NCBI RefSeq assembly: GCF_900699045.1
Contig: NZ_CAADHL010000006.1
Coordinates: 1-43,772, forward strand
Direction of reading: 5' to 3'
Length of the DNA stretch: 43,772 bases
Source: Candidatus Williamhamiltonella defendens
GTDB taxonomy: Bacteria > Pseudomonadota > Gammaproteobacteria > Enterobacterales > Enterobacteriaceae
Shown here: in pieces, positions 9,630-21,180 of the stretch
Layout of the letters: every line of letters starts with the position of its first letter
Numbering within the stretch: the stretch's first letter is position 1
Notes under the pieces: generated by a model
Database searches by the model: none
What the model was told of the DNA's origin: nothing
The model's input: the letters and a program-made list of their open reading frames with translations, nothing else
Program-made: the position numbers and the translations under genes

Positions 9630-9841
9630 AATTTAGAAATCTTTGTCAGGAATCGGTGATGAGACTGGCTTGTAAAACCTGTTACAGACTATGACTTATG
9701 AGTTCCTCGTTTTTTATAAACCAGTGGGTTTCCGTCTTTATTCTATATAGATTCGGTGGCTTTGATCTGAGAGTCTTGCTCACCATCCTTGCCACTGTTT
9801 TACAATAGGTCTAACTATCAAAAATAGTTTGCAATATTAGC

Positions 9842-11250
9842 TCATTGTTTCAGCGCATTATAATTTTTTTGAACCAATATTCGAGAGACATTTAGAATTT
9901 TATCGATCTCTTCAACACTGGCATTCTATAAAGGTTTTAGTCCACCCATATATTTTAATAATATTTATCTACGGCGAGGACCAACGCCATCAATCATTTC
10001 TAACATGCTGGTATTTTTTATTTTAGCGTGACGTCGTCGATGCCATATGATCGCATAGGTATGTGACTCGTCACTAATATGCTGCATTCAATGTAGTGAC
10101 AATGAATCAGAAGGTAAAGCCAGCACCTTCCCTGTAACACAAAAATAATATTTCCAATCCAAGCTTACGTGCACTGCCTTTTCAACAGCAATCAGCTTTG
10201 GTTTGTCTTTGTTCCAGCACATCTTTAAGGCAGAAAACATATTGATCGCCTTTGCTAATTTCCCTTTACCATCATCAATAAAAATAATATCAGGGATTTG
10301 TTCGTCTTTTAATGATTTACTATAATGGCGCCGTAGCACCTGTGACAGGGTATAATAATCAGGGGGGGAGGCACGCACTATATTATAACGTCTATATTCT
10401 GATTTCACAGGGACATGTTCGTTAAAAACAACACAAGAACCGTTTGTTCTCCCATATGATGACTAATATCAACGCATTCCATACGTTTTATCGGTGTGAG
10501 ATTCAAGGCCATTTCTAACGCTTTGAGGCTGCTGTGAAAGGTAGATTTTTGGAATAAACGGGTGCGTAAGGCACTAATAGCATTAGTAGAGGCCATTTTT
10601 AAGTAATGGGCGCGATCTCCTCTAGGACAATTTTGTATTTAAATTTTTAAACCTGCTCGTTATATTAGTAAAGCAGAAAGCGCAGTTTTTCAGATAAAAA
10701 GAAATTGAGTAAAATTTCCTTATGGAGCATTCTCATTTCACTACCTGCTAAATAAAATTGCCCAACAAAAGTTTTAACCACCTCACCCAATTTTGGGCCT
10801 CTAGGTACCTTATGAAAATAGCTGCGACTACCTAATACTTTGCCATAACGCATAAATAAAATATGGACACAAGATAATCTAGCCTCAAAAACCACTACTA
10901 TGATATCGAGATCTTGACTATCTACAGAAACAAATTTCTTTTCGGTGAGGTGCCGAACGGATTGAATTGGATCACGAATGCAAGCGGCTTTTTCAAAATC
11001 CAGTGATCGACTGGCTTCTTTTATCTGAGATACCAATTTCTTTAATACTTGTTAATCTTGTACAGAGAGAAACAAACGGACATAATTCACCTGATGTTAA
11101 TATTCTTCATCACTAGTTAATCCTTTAACGCACGGAGCAGAATATTGCTTAATTTGATACTGTAAAAACAGGGGCGTGAGCGATTTTTGTATACCGTGTT
11201 TTTACATTGTCGTACGAGAAAAAGTTATTTATAATACGGTTAAGACTTCT
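9842..11250 (-). pseudogene. uvrC: uvrC pseudogene (excinuclease ABC subunit C)
   Basis: The minus strand holds successive UvrC blocks in shifting frames: RQCKNTVYKNRSRP at about 11185-11230, [95 protein letters not shown] and NASVEEIDKILN, ending at a stop at 9842-9844. Stops and frameshifts break it into at least six pieces. About the first 150 residues, the GIY-YIG nuclease domain, are not found upstream. The place next to pgsA is the E. coli one. UvrC makes the dual incisions of nucleotide excision repair, so this function is gone unless a second copy exists. Confidence 0.93.
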
Positions 11251-11350
11251 CTATACAAGAAAACATTTGTTAATTAAGGATTAAAATGAAAATATGAAAT
11301 ATATAGAATGGAAAATATGTTGAAAATACGTCATTAAAGGAACAATTTCA

Positions 11351-11423
11351 TGGGTCGTGCAGGGATCGAACCTGCGACCAATTGATTAAGAGTCAACTGC
11401 TCTACCGACTGAGCTAACGACCC
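11351..11423 (-). tRNA. tRNA-Lys (CUU), CCA not encoded
   Basis: The minus strand gives GGGTCGTTAGCTCAG... with anticodon loop CTCTTAA, hence CUU (E. coli tRNA-Lys has UUU here), and a normal T-arm GGTTCGATC. After the discriminator A (11351) the genomic sequence continues TGA, so CCA is not encoded, unlike the other four tRNA genes in this window. Maturation must depend on Cca. Confidence 0.93.
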
Positions 11424-11433
11424 AACGCTATGA

Positions 11434-11462
11434 ATTATTGTCTTTTTTCCACATACTATCAA
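11434..11462 (-). promoter_or_regulatory. Predicted promoter of tRNA-Lys
   Basis: TTGATA (11457-11462) and AATAAT (11434-11439) on the minus strand, separated by 17 bp, each matching five of six consensus bases. The expected start is only about 4 nt before the tRNA, giving a very short leader. AT-rich surroundings raise the chance of a false match. Confidence 0.5.
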
Positions 11463-11611
11463 TCATTTAATCAGGATATTAAGGGATTATTTTATAATAA
11501 TAATCCAATAGGTTAAATGCATATTTGCATGTGGTGATAACGAGCTTAACCATAATAAAGACTTTTCATGCTGTGAGCAAGGCCTATAAAACGCAGAATA
11601 TCTAACGATAA

Positions 11612-11635
11612 CGCACTGGCCTCGAGGTCAGTGCG
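11612..11635. repeat. Near-perfect 24-bp palindrome
   Basis: CGCACTGGCCTC is followed by GAGGTCAGTGCG; only one position in the 12-bp arms is not Watson-Crick (a G-T pair in RNA). It is far more GC-rich than its surroundings and has only a loose T-run after it on the plus strand, with no plus-strand gene before it. It lies in a 253-bp gap between tRNA-Lys and the coiled-coil pseudogene; the rest of the gap shows nothing. Confidence 0.5.
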
Positions 11636-11676
11636 CATGTGACATTTTTAAGAAAATTATTTCTATTATTCTATTA

Positions 11677-12864
11677 TTAATCAAGATACATCAGAGGCTT
11701 TTGACGAAGCTGCATCAGCTTTTCATTGATATTATAAAGCTTTATTTTTAGATCAGCGCTAATGCTTTAGGTACCTCATCATTTTATAACTGCAACTAAT
11801 TATATTTACATTGAAACACACTCATCTCCTTCATTTTATTTTCTGTAAAGTTGCATGCTTCATCAATATCTACTTTTGCAGTATTAAGCTCTAATTTTGT
11901 ACTATCAAGGTCGATTTACAAGCGTTTAATTTGTTCATGTAAATCGATAGTATTTTGATCATCATTTTGATTTTCCTGATGCGTTTTAGTTAAAACGACT
12001 GAATCTAACGTTGTTGTATTATCTGAGCTTTTAATAGATCACTTTCATTCAGTAAGCTCACTCTGTAAATCTTTTTTCTCATTCTAAAATTTTATTTTTT
12101 CTTTCTGAGGCTGTGTTTTTTCTTGCGAAGATTTAATCTTCATATATTTTGATTTATGATTATCGATGAGTGAAGTATTATGACGTTACAAACTCTCTAT
12201 TGATATATGGTAGCCGATAATATTAATTTTTAAGTTATTTCATTCTCCATATTTTCATCTTTTTGTTTTATAAGAGAGTTAGATAATTTAACCTCACTCA
12301 CCAGTGAAGTTGGTTAAATTGCAATAATGCAATTTAAGGTGTTTAACTTCTTTTTTAATGCTAATTTTTCTGCATCTATTATTTTAGCGTCTGGTTTTCC
12401 TTTAAATATTTTTCCCTAACAAAATTATTTGATTAGCTGTCTCCAAGTTGACTTGTCTTTTATCTAGCATGATATCTAAAAAATTATTTGAGCAAATATT
12501 GCAAGTATCTGCGTTTTTTCAGATCTCTTTAATTTCTTTTGTAATATTTTTTACAATTGAATCACTGAATATATATTGTTCACAGCATGAGAAATATTCT
12601 TTATTTTGAATTCGTATTTTCCTAGTGTCGTTTATTCATAGCCAAATTAATACAATTTTTTATTGTCTGATATTTTTAATATTTGATTTTTTTGAATTAT
12701 AAAAAATATTTTAAAAATATTATCTCTTTCCGATACAGACCGAGGTATGTAAAATACTCTGAATATCACAATTGTGTGTTTTTTAAAAGATGCTTTTATT
12801 TTTTGCATTTCGTTATCATTATCACGAAACACTGTAGAAGTATTTTTTCCAGATCAATGCTCAT
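11677..12864 (-). pseudogene. Decayed coiled-coil protein of unknown function
   Basis: The minus strand from an ATG at 12862-12864 (start MSIDLEK) to a stop at 11677 keeps a consistent protein-like composition over about 390 codons but is cut by many stops and frameshifts. Readable pieces are rich in Lys, Glu, Asp, Asn and Gln with regular Leu/Ile spacing: DQNTIDLHEQIKRL, IDLDSTKLELNTAKVDIDEA, ENKMKEMSVF and, at the end, LKIKLYNINEKLMQLRQKP. This suggests long coiled coils, as in secreted effectors, tethers or phage tail proteins, but no family is recognised. It lies 254 bp beyond tRNA-Lys and resembles in size and composition the wreck at 26.3-27.5 kb, which also follows a tRNA. Confidence 0.55.
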
Positions 12865-13042
12865 ATTATTTTACCTATAAAAAGTCAGTTATATTTGATT
12901 CAATTTTGTTTTTCCTATCTCATGCACCTCGATTAAAAGGTAATATTAAAAGTACATTTTTCGTTTAGTGGCTTATGTTCATGTGATCATCTGAGGTATT
13001 AAATTAATATCTTGTTAGAAATAAAAAAATTAAGATAAATAG

Positions 13043-15052
13043 TTATTGTAAAAGCGCTTTCGCTTTAGTAATCACATCCTCAATCGTAAAACCAAACGCT
13101 TTAAACAAACACTCGGCGGGTGCCGATGCGCCAAAATTGGTCATGCCAATAACGTCGCCTTGCAGCCCCACATATTTGTACCAAAAATCGGCAATACCCG
13201 CTTCTATTGCCAATCGAGCAGACACTTTGATAGGTAAGATCTCATCGCGATATTTTGCAGTCTGTTGATCAAACAGATCAGTAGACGGCATAGAAACCAC
13301 TCGCACTTTATGGCCCATTTCACTTAATCGTTCAGCTGCGGACATGGCTAAACTTACTTCAGATCCTGTCGCTATCAAAATTAATTCAGGCTGACCTTCA
13401 GCATCTTTTAGTATGTATCCCCCTTTTTTGATGTTTTCTAATTGTTCTTGTGTTCTTGATTGTTGTTGTAAATTTTGACGAGAAAAAATAAGCACACTAG
13501 GGCCCTCTATGCGTTGTACGCTTAATTTCCATGCGACGGCCGATTCCACCTGATCGCAAGGGCGCCATACACTTAAATTTGGTGTAACACGCAAGCTAGC
13601 CATTTGCTCTACCGGTTGATGAGTCGGTCCGTCTTCTCCCAATCCAATAGAATCATGGGTGTAAACGAAAAGACATCGAATTTTCATCAAAGCCGCCATA
13701 CGAACGGCATTACGCGCATATTCAACAAACATCAGAAAAGTCGCGCCATAAGGAATAAATCCACTATGAAGGGCGATACCGTTCATAATGGCAGACATGC
13801 CAAATTCTCTTACACCGTAATGAACGTAATTTCCACTGGGATCTGTTTTGATGGATGTTGAACCAGACCAAAGGGTTAAATTACTAGGCGCTAAATCTGC
13901 AGATCCACCAATCAGTTCTGGTAAGATTTGACCAAATGCTTCCAAGGTATTTTGAGAGGCTTTACGGCTCGCAATATCCGCGGGATTAGACTGTATTTTT
14001 TCAATGAATTGATGAGATTGACACTCAAAATCATGGGGTAATTCACCCTGAATACGGCGTTTAAATTCTATAGCAAGCTCAGGATACGCTTTTACATAAT
14101 CTAAAAATAATTGATTCCAGCGAACTTGTTGAGCTTGGCCTTTTTCTTTTGCATCCCAAGCCTGATACATCTCTTTGGAGATTTCAAAAGGAGGATATGG
14201 CCACCCGAGCTCTGATCGCACAGCCTGAACCTCGGATTCTCCTAAAGGCGCCCCATGAACCTCATGACTGCCGGCCTTGTTCGGAGAACCATAACCAATC
14301 GTGGTTTTACAAATCAATAATGAGGGTTTGTCTGAAACAGAACGGGCTTCTTCAATGGCAGATTGTATCGACTCAGAATGATGGCCATCTATCTTGTTAA
14401 TGACATGCCAACCATAAGCCATGAAACGCTCGGCGGTATTATCCGTAAACCATCCACTTACATGACCATCAATAGAAATATCGTTATCATCGTAAAAAAC
14501 GATCAATTTTCCTAATTGTAATGTACCTGATAATGAACAAACTTCATGAGAAATTCCTTCCATCATGCATCCATCTCCTACAAAAGCATAGGTGTGGTGA
14601 TCTACTATCGGATATCCATTACGATTAAACTGGGCCGCCAGTGTCCGCTCTGCAATAGCCAAACCAACAGCGTTAGCAATACCTTGTCCTAACGGTCCTG
14701 TGGTGGTTTCTACGCCAAGCGTATAACCATATTCTGGGTGCCCTGGTGTTTTAGAATGTAGTTGCCTGAAGTTTTTTATTTCTTCTATTGAAAGATCGTA
14801 ACCTGTGAGATGCAACAGGCTATAAAGTAACATAGAAGCATGTCCGTTCGATAAAACAAAACGATCTCTGTCACACCAATCAGGGTTCAGCGGACTATGT
14901 TTTAAATAATCACACCATAACACTTGTGCGATATCTGCCATGCCCATCGGAGCGCCAGGATGCCCTGAGCCTGCTTTTTGTACCGCATCTATACTGAGCA
15001 CACGAATGGCATTAGCACATTCTTTTCTAGAGAGAGGTTGATGAAAAATCAT
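13043..15052 (-). CDS. tktA: Transketolase
   Basis: Thiamine-diphosphate enzyme of the non-oxidative pentose phosphate pathway, moving two-carbon units between sugar phosphates and so supplying ribose 5-phosphate and erythrose 4-phosphate. The full 669 aa align to E. coli TktA (663). Visible are [14 protein letters not shown], the ThDP/metal motif [13 protein letters not shown]...[20 protein letters not shown], the catalytic region [11 protein letters not shown] and VREFGMSAI, and [14 protein letters not shown]. The start is supported by GGAG 6 nt upstream and is a few residues longer than in E. coli. It follows speA after 58 nt on the same strand; in E. coli speB and loiP lie between the two genes. 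Confidence 0.97.
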   Translation of the reverse strand: MIFHQPLSRKECANAIRVLSIDAVQKAGSGHPGAPMGMADIAQVLWCDYLKHSPLNPDWCDRDRFVLSNGHASMLLYSLLHLTGYDLSIEEIKNFRQLHSKTPGHPEYGYTLGVETTTGPLGQGIANAVGLAIAERTLAAQFNRNGYPIVDHHTYAFVGDGCMMEGISHEVCSLSGTLQLGKLIVFYDDNDISIDGHVSGWFTDNTAERFMAYGWHVINKIDGHHSESIQSAIEEARSVSDKPSLLICKTTIGYGSPNKAGSHEVHGAPLGESEVQAVRSELGWPYPPFEISKEMYQAWDAKEKGQAQQVRWNQLFLDYVKAYPELAIEFKRRIQGELPHDFECQSHQFIEKIQSNPADIASRKASQNTLEAFGQILPELIGGSADLAPSNLTLWSGSTSIKTDPSGNYVHYGVREFGMSAIMNGIALHSGFIPYGATFLMFVEYARNAVRMAALMKIRCLFVYTHDSIGLGEDGPTHQPVEQMASLRVTPNLSVWRPCDQVESAVAWKLSVQRIEGPSVLIFSRQNLQQQSRTQEQLENIKKGGYILKDAEGQPELILIATGSEVSLAMSAAERLSEMGHKVRVVSMPSTDLFDQQTAKYRDEILPIKVSARLAIEAGIADFWYKYVGLQGDVIGMTNFGASAPAECLFKAFGFTIEDVITKAKALLQ

Positions 15053-15110
15053 ATTTTGCTCCAGATAGTATTAAAAAGTGCTTGAATATGTGTTTTTTGC
15101 TGATCATTTT

Positions 15111-17012
15111 TTAGTCGTATTCAAGATAGGTATACCCGTACAAGCTTGCTTTGAATTCTTCCAAAAATGCCACCTGTAACTGAGCATTTAAATCCGTTTT
15201 TTTGATTTTTTGAGAAAAGTACGCGAGTAATGCCGTCGGATCTAATTTCACGTATTTCAACATATCAGAGACCGTATTCCCTTGATTCTCTATTTTCACT
15301 GAAATCTTTTTTTGTTCATCCAGACTTATCTCTACTACGGCTGTGTTACCAAATAAATTATGCATATTTCCAAGGATTTCTTGATAGGCGCCTACCATAA
15401 AAAATCCTAATATAGGAGGATTTTCTACATCATATGGTGGCATAGGTAAGGTGTTCGCTACACCATCACCATCCACATAATGCTCAATAATGCCATCAGA
15501 ATCGCAGGTAATATCCAGAAGAACCGCTCGGCGCTCAGGGTGTTGATTTAATCCTTCTAACGGTAATATCGGAAACAATTGGTTAATGCCCCAAGCATCT
15601 GGTAAGGACTGAAATAGTGAGAAATTCACGTACAATTTATCCGCCATGCGCTCCTGTAAATTATCAATCATAGTCCTGTGTGCACGATCAGTCGGATCGA
15701 GCTCTTTTTGAATGTGATGGCAAATCTGAAGATACAGTTGTTCTGCCCAAGCGCGTTGCTTTAAATCCAATATGCCATGTGTATATTGCGTATGCACATC
15801 CTGTAAATCCCTTTGACTGTCATGTAAACATTCTCTTAATGAGAGTCTATGATCTGATTTTTGCATGTCTTGCCAGGTACACCATAAACTTTGTAACGCA
15901 CGGGGCGAGTGTTTTTCAGGAGCTTGAGGAGGGCCAAACTCATTACGTTCAACGCCGATCACATTTGATATCAATACGGTATGATGCGCTGTGAGCGCTC
16001 GACCAGATTCACTGATGATGGTAGGATGAGGTAAATGGTTTTCATTACAGATTTCTCCAATCCCCCAGATCACATTATTGGCATATTCTTTCAGCCCATA
16101 ATTCACCGAGCAATCAGATTGCGATCGGGTGCCTTCATAATCTACGCCTAATCCACCACCTACATCAAAACAACTGATTTTGACACCTAATTTGTGTAAT
16201 TCAACATAAAATCGAGCCGATTCTCGTACACCGGTGGCAATATCATGAATATTAGATAACTGAGAACCCAGATGAAAATGCAAAAGCTGTAAGCTAGATA
16301 AACAGTCAGCAGATTGTAATATCCCCACCAACTCTAATACCTGCGTCGCTGATAAACCAAATTTAGATTTTTCTCCGCCACTGGACTGCCATTTTCCTGA
16401 ACCTTCTGAAGCCAAACGGGTGCGTACACCGAGACGGGGGACGACGTTGAAGCGCTTTGCTTCCTCTAATACCATTTTAATTTCGGATATTTTTTCGATA
16501 ACGAGATACACCTTATAACCAAGTTTTTCTCCCATTAGTGCCAAACGAATATATTCTCTATCTTTATAGCCGTTACAGACAATTAGGGAGCGCGTACCAC
16601 CTGCATAAGCTAGTACAGCGACCATTTCTGCTTTAGATCCCGCCTCTAAACCTAAAGATTCCCCCGATTTCAATAAAGATTCAATAACACGCCGGTGCTG
16701 GTTTACCTTAATCGGATAAACCAAACAATAATCTCCTTGATACCCGAAAGAATCACGCGCGCTTTTGAAAGCCTTATTAATGGCATGCAAACGGTGCTGT
16801 AAAATTTGCGGAAAAAAAAATAAAGCAGGTAACGGTTGGGGTTTCTTTCCTTCTTTTTCTTTCAAAAGTTCTGCAATATCAATAAAATACTGAGATACCT
16901 CAGGATTGGGGCGAACACAGATGTGGCCTAAATTATTAATATAAAAATAATCATTTCCCCAATAGGCAACGTTATAAGCTCTACGAATTTTTTCGGCATG
17001 ACGATCATTCAT
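15111..17012 (-). CDS. speA: Biosynthetic arginine decarboxylase
   Basis: PLP enzyme converting arginine to agmatine, the first step of the agmatine route to putrescine. Length is 633 aa; E. coli SpeA is 658 with a longer N-terminal leader, absent here. The PLP lysine is Lys102 in VYPIKVNQ; other blocks are [43 protein letters not shown], the C-terminal CDSDG and [25 protein letters not shown] site precedes the ATG. speB (agmatinase), next to speA in E. coli, is missing here, so the fate of agmatine is unclear. The 247 bp upstream (17013-17259) are leader and contain short hairpins; a frame at 17022-17288 there overlaps the queF remnant and is rejected. Confidence 0.96.
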   Translation of the reverse strand: MNDRHAEKIRRAYNVAYWGNDYFYINNLGHICVRPNPEVSQYFIDIAELLKEKEGKKPQPLPALFFFPQILQHRLHAINKAFKSARDSFGYQGDYCLVYPIKVNQHRRVIESLLKSGESLGLEAGSKAEMVAVLAYAGGTRSLIVCNGYKDREYIRLALMGEKLGYKVYLVIEKISEIKMVLEEAKRFNVVPRLGVRTRLASEGSGKWQSSGGEKSKFGLSATQVLELVGILQSADCLSSLQLLHFHLGSQLSNIHDIATGVRESARFYVELHKLGVKISCFDVGGGLGVDYEGTRSQSDCSVNYGLKEYANNVIWGIGEICNENHLPHPTIISESGRALTAHHTVLISNVIGVERNEFGPPQAPEKHSPRALQSLWCTWQDMQKSDHRLSLRECLHDSQRDLQDVHTQYTHGILDLKQRAWAEQLYLQICHHIQKELDPTDRAHRTMIDNLQERMADKLYVNFSLFQSLPDAWGINQLFPILPLEGLNQHPERRAVLLDITCDSDGIIEHYVDGDGVANTLPMPPYDVENPPILGFFMVGAYQEILGNMHNLFGNTAVVEISLDEQKKISVKIENQGNTVSDMLKYVKLDPTALLAYFSQKIKKTDLNAQLQVAFLEEFKASLYGYTYLEYD

Positions 17013-17259
17013 ATGAATTTCCTACAGGAGAGTGACAGAAGATGCCAGAGCACTAAAATTTTCTGTGCAATACAATTGCTCGGCAGAAGAAAAAAGAAAT
17101 AAATAAAAGAGGCGCATTTTGAGCTTGTTTTTAGGAAACAACAAGCAGTTAAGAGTAAGAGGCCTCGAAAAGGCCTGCATGAGCATGATCATAAAAAGCC
17201 AATACAGAAAAGCCGCAGTCGGTAATTGATTTTGAAAAAATCTATTGCCTGCTTGATCT

Positions 17260-17962
17260 TCATAGATTAGAGCTAGATTCGTCATCACTCCTAAACAAAT
17301 TAATATCTAATCCACCTCTACGGGTATATTTCGCAAAAACGGTTAACTTTTTCGGACGATAATATTTTTTATATCCAAGAATATTCTTTCTACGCACTGA
17401 TCGTGGAATTCATGATTCTGTCGAAATGACATGATATATCTGAGTAATTTTTCTCTATCTATTTTATTGACTTTATATTTGATAAAAACACTACCCCAAT
17501 CGGGTTGATAAGTGACCAGGAAATTAAATTTTCAAAACTGTGACATCCACGTTATTTTTCATGGCCTTAAAATACAGTTACTGAAACTGCTCACACAGCG
17601 GCGGTGGAGAAGTCTTTTGACAAAACAAATTGAAGTACTTCTAAGGAATCAAAATGAAATTAGTTTCAACTATTGAGATACAGTTTTAATGATTTTGATT
17701 CAATTAAATTTTTTGATTGGGCCGGTACCTTAAATTCAGCCATACCAACCAACGGTTTTCCTTTTTGATATAACTAGGACAGCTCGAAGGCATTTCATAA
17801 ATCAAATCGATGAAATGGAACATTGTTGTCGATTAGCCCTATTTCTCTGCCTAATGTTATGGGGATAGGTGCTAATGAGGTGCTAATCAGGAAGACGTAT
17901 AGATGTATATAGCCCAATTTTTGGCCAATATGATTTGAATAAATATCTTCATTTTCATGCAT
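17260..17962 (-). pseudogene. queF: queF pseudogene (preQ0 reductase)
   Basis: QueF reduces 7-cyano-7-deazaguanine to preQ1 in queuosine synthesis. Minus-strand pieces follow E. coli QueF from start to end: [102 protein letters not shown] and [16 protein letters not shown], ending at a TGA at 17260. Many stops and shifts interrupt it. The ATG at 17960-17962 starts a remnant shorter than the 282-residue E. coli enzyme, so internal sequence has been lost. The number of ordered blocks makes the identification firm. Confidence 0.88.
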
Positions 17963-18194
17963 TTTTGCGTCCTGAAAAATTAAGGGCGTGACGGGGGAAC
18001 TTATAAAAATTTTACATCATCAATGATGATGAGCGAATTGGGGCGTGGTTTTTCGATAAACGAGTTACATCAGTTTTTTCAGTGTAGACATTAAAAAACC
18101 TCTCCCTTAAAAAAACGAGGACGATATTAATATAGTGAGATACAGGTAGTGGTGTCATTTAATAAAAATTTTGTGTTTTTTTTGACTGGTTCTG

Positions 18195-18490
18195 CTAATT
18201 TTGTTTTAGCTCCACATTCTCTAATACTTTACGTGCGGCTTTTAAGGATTTTCCAAATCTAAAAAAATGGACAGGACATTCAGTAATGTTCGATTGTTTT
18301 ACCAGTTTTAGGGTTACGCATATTACGATGTTTGACCCTAAAGCTACGCAAAACCCATGAGTTGCACTGACTCGTGTTTTTCCAAAGATGCAGTGATTCG
18401 ATCTAAGATGATATCTAAAGCCGCCGTGGCTTTAGTTTTGGTTATATAAGCATTTTATGCTATTTCATCAATCAGTTAAGTTTTATTCAT
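18195..18490 (-). pseudogene. HU-type DNA-binding protein pseudogene
   Basis: From an ATG at 18488-18490 the minus strand reads MNKT-stop-LIDEIA, then TKTKATAALDIILDRITASL, EKHESVQLMGF, and after frameshifts VKHRNMRNPKTGKTIE and KSLKAARKVLENVELKQN to a stop at 18195. This is the order of HU proteins (MNKTQLIDVIAE..., AALE, VQLVGFGTF, the RxGRNPQTGKEI arm). Four or more stops or shifts make it dead. HU and IHF are hard to tell apart at this level of decay; the MNKT-LID start favours HU. The stretch 17963-18194 between this and queF shows nothing recognisable. Confidence 0.82.
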
Positions 18491-18754
18491 AAATTAATCC
18501 CGATCTCTTTTTATCACTTGTATAATATCAAATTATGATGGATATGCCAGTTACAATCGCACTTTTCGTACCGTAAGCCATTTTTTCAGGCACGGATGTA
18601 GAACAGATAGAAGTACCTGTCAAGTCTCAATTACAACAAAGAAAAAATTGAATTTAGTTTCGGAGAGTAATACAAAATATGACATTCTCGAACTCTAATA
18701 ACACAGCATAAAATAAAGCATAAATATACATTTATTCCAATGATTTTAAAGTAA
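18491..18754. other. Gene-free stretch beside dsbB
   Basis: AT-rich, with no frame or fragment I can assign. It probably holds the 3' end of the dsbB transcript. Confidence 0.35.
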
Positions 18755-19294
18755 TTAATTTTTATTCATTACTGAATAGATAAGTCTTCTTGGTTTTACA
18801 AATTGACTAATAAAAATGATGCTCCCTATGAACAGATAAATAGAAAAAATACCGATCAGCCATTGTGCCATGTCAAGTGACATCAACTGCCATTGTTGGC
18901 TAGCGCAATAACTATAAGGCGCAAATAAAAAAGGCAACCATTTATCTAAATAAAGCCATGAAGGAAAATCTATCATTAAAACACAAGAATCAAAAAAACT
19001 GGGGGTAGATTGAATTTTAACCTGTTCCAAAGCGAACTGAAGACCTTTCACGGAACTGTATATCCATAGCAATATACCAATATGCCGTAACAAAGATTTA
19101 GGATAAATAGCAGCAAGTAACGATGCTCCGATCAGCCCCAAAAAAGCGCATCGCTGATAAATACATAAGACACAAGGGGGGATCAGAAGAATATGTTGAA
19201 AATAAAGTGCTATCAGTAAAAAGCAAAAACCAGTCAAAGCAATAAAAAACCAAATATAACGTCTTGCAGAATAACATTTAAGTAATTGCAACAT
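18755..19294 (-). CDS. dsbB: Disulfide bond formation protein DsbB
   Basis: Four-helix inner-membrane protein that reoxidises DsbA and passes electrons to quinones. Length is 179 aa against 176 in E. coli. Four hydrophobic segments are evident; the first redox pair is in PPCVLCIYQRC, and the second periplasmic pair is FDSCVLM and YSYCASQQW. The Arg after the first pair (YQRC), important for quinone binding, is present. The start MLQLLKCYS matches the family. With dsbA intact, the DsbA/DsbB pathway should work. Confidence 0.95.
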   Translation of the reverse strand: MLQLLKCYSARRYIWFFIALTGFCFLLIALYFQHILLIPPCVLCIYQRCAFLGLIGASLLAAIYPKSLLRHIGILLWIYSSVKGLQFALEQVKIQSTPSFFDSCVLMIDFPSWLYLDKWLPFLFAPYSYCASQQWQLMSLDMAQWLIGIFSIYLFIGSIIFISQFVKPRRLIYSVMNKN

Positions 19295-19689
19295 ATTTTT
19301 ATATTTCCATCATATCTATATTTCTTTTCCATGTGTAAAATGATCTCAGGTGATCATAAATAAAAAGGTAAAAGATATTTATAAAGCAACTTAAAATGTT
19401 CACAAACAGATGTATTCATTTAATCTTAAATATCGGAGACTTCAATTTTATAATCATTTTTACTGATAATCATATCCACATTAATCGAAATTAATGCAGT
19501 TTTGATACTAGATAAAAAAATGATTGAGTGTAATTTATTACGCCTCGTTTTTTTATTTCTTTTATTGTAGTAGTAACACTGTATTTTCTCTCTATGGTCA
19601 TCAAAAAAGTGAGGCAATCTCGTCAAAGTTTATCACGTTTGATTGATCAATTTACAATAATGTGCTCACTGGATTTTTTCATCAAAATG
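19295..19689. other. Gene-free stretch between dsbB and the arcB remnant
   Basis: Nothing recognisable on either strand. The membrane and PAS-like portions of arcB would be expected here but are not found, so the remnant appears truncated at its 5' end. Confidence 0.35.
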
Positions 19690-21180
19690 ATTTTAAAAAA
19701 TCAATAGAGATAAATACAGGTTTATCTCCACCATCAGTCATGATTCACTCTCGTCTCGGAGAGGGATTATTGGAATCAGTTATATTTTACTGGATTTAGA
19801 ATTAAACCCTGATCGCACACAATATATCAAAATGATTTATATCAATGCGGTCAATTTAATTCATATTTTCAACGATATTATGAATATCAATAAAATTGAA
19901 CGGGCCAAGATGGTCCTCAATGAGCAAGAAAGATTTCTTGCTGATTTTTGTTTAGAATTAAAAATTATTTCTAATATATTAGTCTATTCAAATAGACTAG
20001 AATTTATAATAAAAATGTTGCCTGATCTGCCAAAAAATTCATTATAAATAGTACGCGTTTACGTCAAATACTCTAGAACTTAATTGGTAATACCGTCAAA
20101 TTTTCTGATTAAGGCAAAATTATTGTTAAAGTCTCTTATAAATCAAAAAACAAATTAATATTTTATATCAAATACTCCGGTATTGTCATTTTTATTGAAG
20201 AACAAAATAAAATTTTTTACTCTGTATTATCAAATACAAAACACTCCAGGAAAAATAGCAAATACAGGGGCCGGTATCGGCTTGGCTGCATCAAAATAGT
20301 TGTCCTAAAAAATAGGAGAGGATATTACCGTAAAGAGCATAAAGGGTCAGAGATCTTCTTTTACTTTATCCGTAAAATCGCCATTTTATTTTAAAAAACA
20401 GCTGTTTTGAAGAATTAGGATATAAATTTTCCTCTGCTTCATGTTCTTTTAGTTAAATATGTTAATATCAATATTACTGTCGCTTTCGCTGTTTTTAAAA
20501 AATTAAAGATCAGTTTTGAAGTGGCAGTAAAGCGTTATCAGTATTTAGTTTTGAACGTTTTGATTTAATTTTTTGGATATTCATCTGCAAGACATGACTA
20601 GTTTTGAGATTGCTCAGCAGATTCGATCAGATCATCATCAAAAGTCACTGCCACATTTTATTACTTTTGCAGATCATATCTTAAAAAAGAAAAAGAGTCT
20701 CTAGAGAAAGGCATGAATGATGTGCTCTCTAAACCGCTTTCTACGCAAAGTCTTATTAAAATAATAAGAAAATACTTTTCCGATTTTGACCTACCTCATC
20801 CAGAGAGAAAATAGCAATATAGAAATATTGAGGATAAGGGATTTGTTCTTAATCTAACCTTACTAAAACATTACATAGAACTGTTAGGATTTCCAACTAT
20901 GGAAAAATGGGGCGTTGCTTGAAAGACGCTGCCTCATTACTTGTCGACATTAGAAGATCATGCAAACGCAAAAAATCAGTGGTGTATGTTAGAAGAGGCG
21001 CATAAAATTGCATGCGCTCCAGCTCTGCTAGATTGTCTTAATTACAGCAATGTTCCCACGAAATACAAACAACACCTCAATCAAATAAAGTAAAACATCG
21101 TGTCGATGATCTAAAACCTCACTGGGAAAGACATATAAAATTTTACGTGAATAAATTAAGCAAAATGAAGAGAAGATTCA
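19690..21180 (+). pseudogene. arcB: arcB pseudogene (anaerobic sensor kinase)
   Basis: Plus-strand blocks in changing frames follow E. coli ArcB: FISTISHDSLSSR (ArcB FISTISHELRTP, H-box broken), GIIGISYILLDLELN, LIHIFNDIMNINKIERAKM, STRLRQIL-stop-NLIGNTVKF (N-box), YYQIQNTPGKIANTGAGIGL (G2 box), then the receiver domain (FDLIF-stop-DIHLQDMT, GMNDVLSKPLSTQSL) and the phosphotransfer domain (LLKHYIELLGFPTME, LEEAHKIA). Stops and shifts occur throughout. The transmembrane and PAS regions are absent. ArcB senses quinone redox state and phosphorylates ArcA. Its tail runs into the start of wecE. Confidence 0.92.

Noticed and set aside
12683..12968. Plus-strand frames at 12.7-13.0 kb
   Set aside because: Phe/Ile/Tyr-rich frames from AT-rich DNA; the coding-like signal is on the other strand.
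17022..17288. An 88-residue minus-strand frame directly upstream of speA
   Set aside because: Its first codons overlap the 3' end of the queF remnant in another frame, the AGGAG lies too close to its starts (GTG 17288, ATG 17285), and the protein resembles nothing; likely leader sequence.
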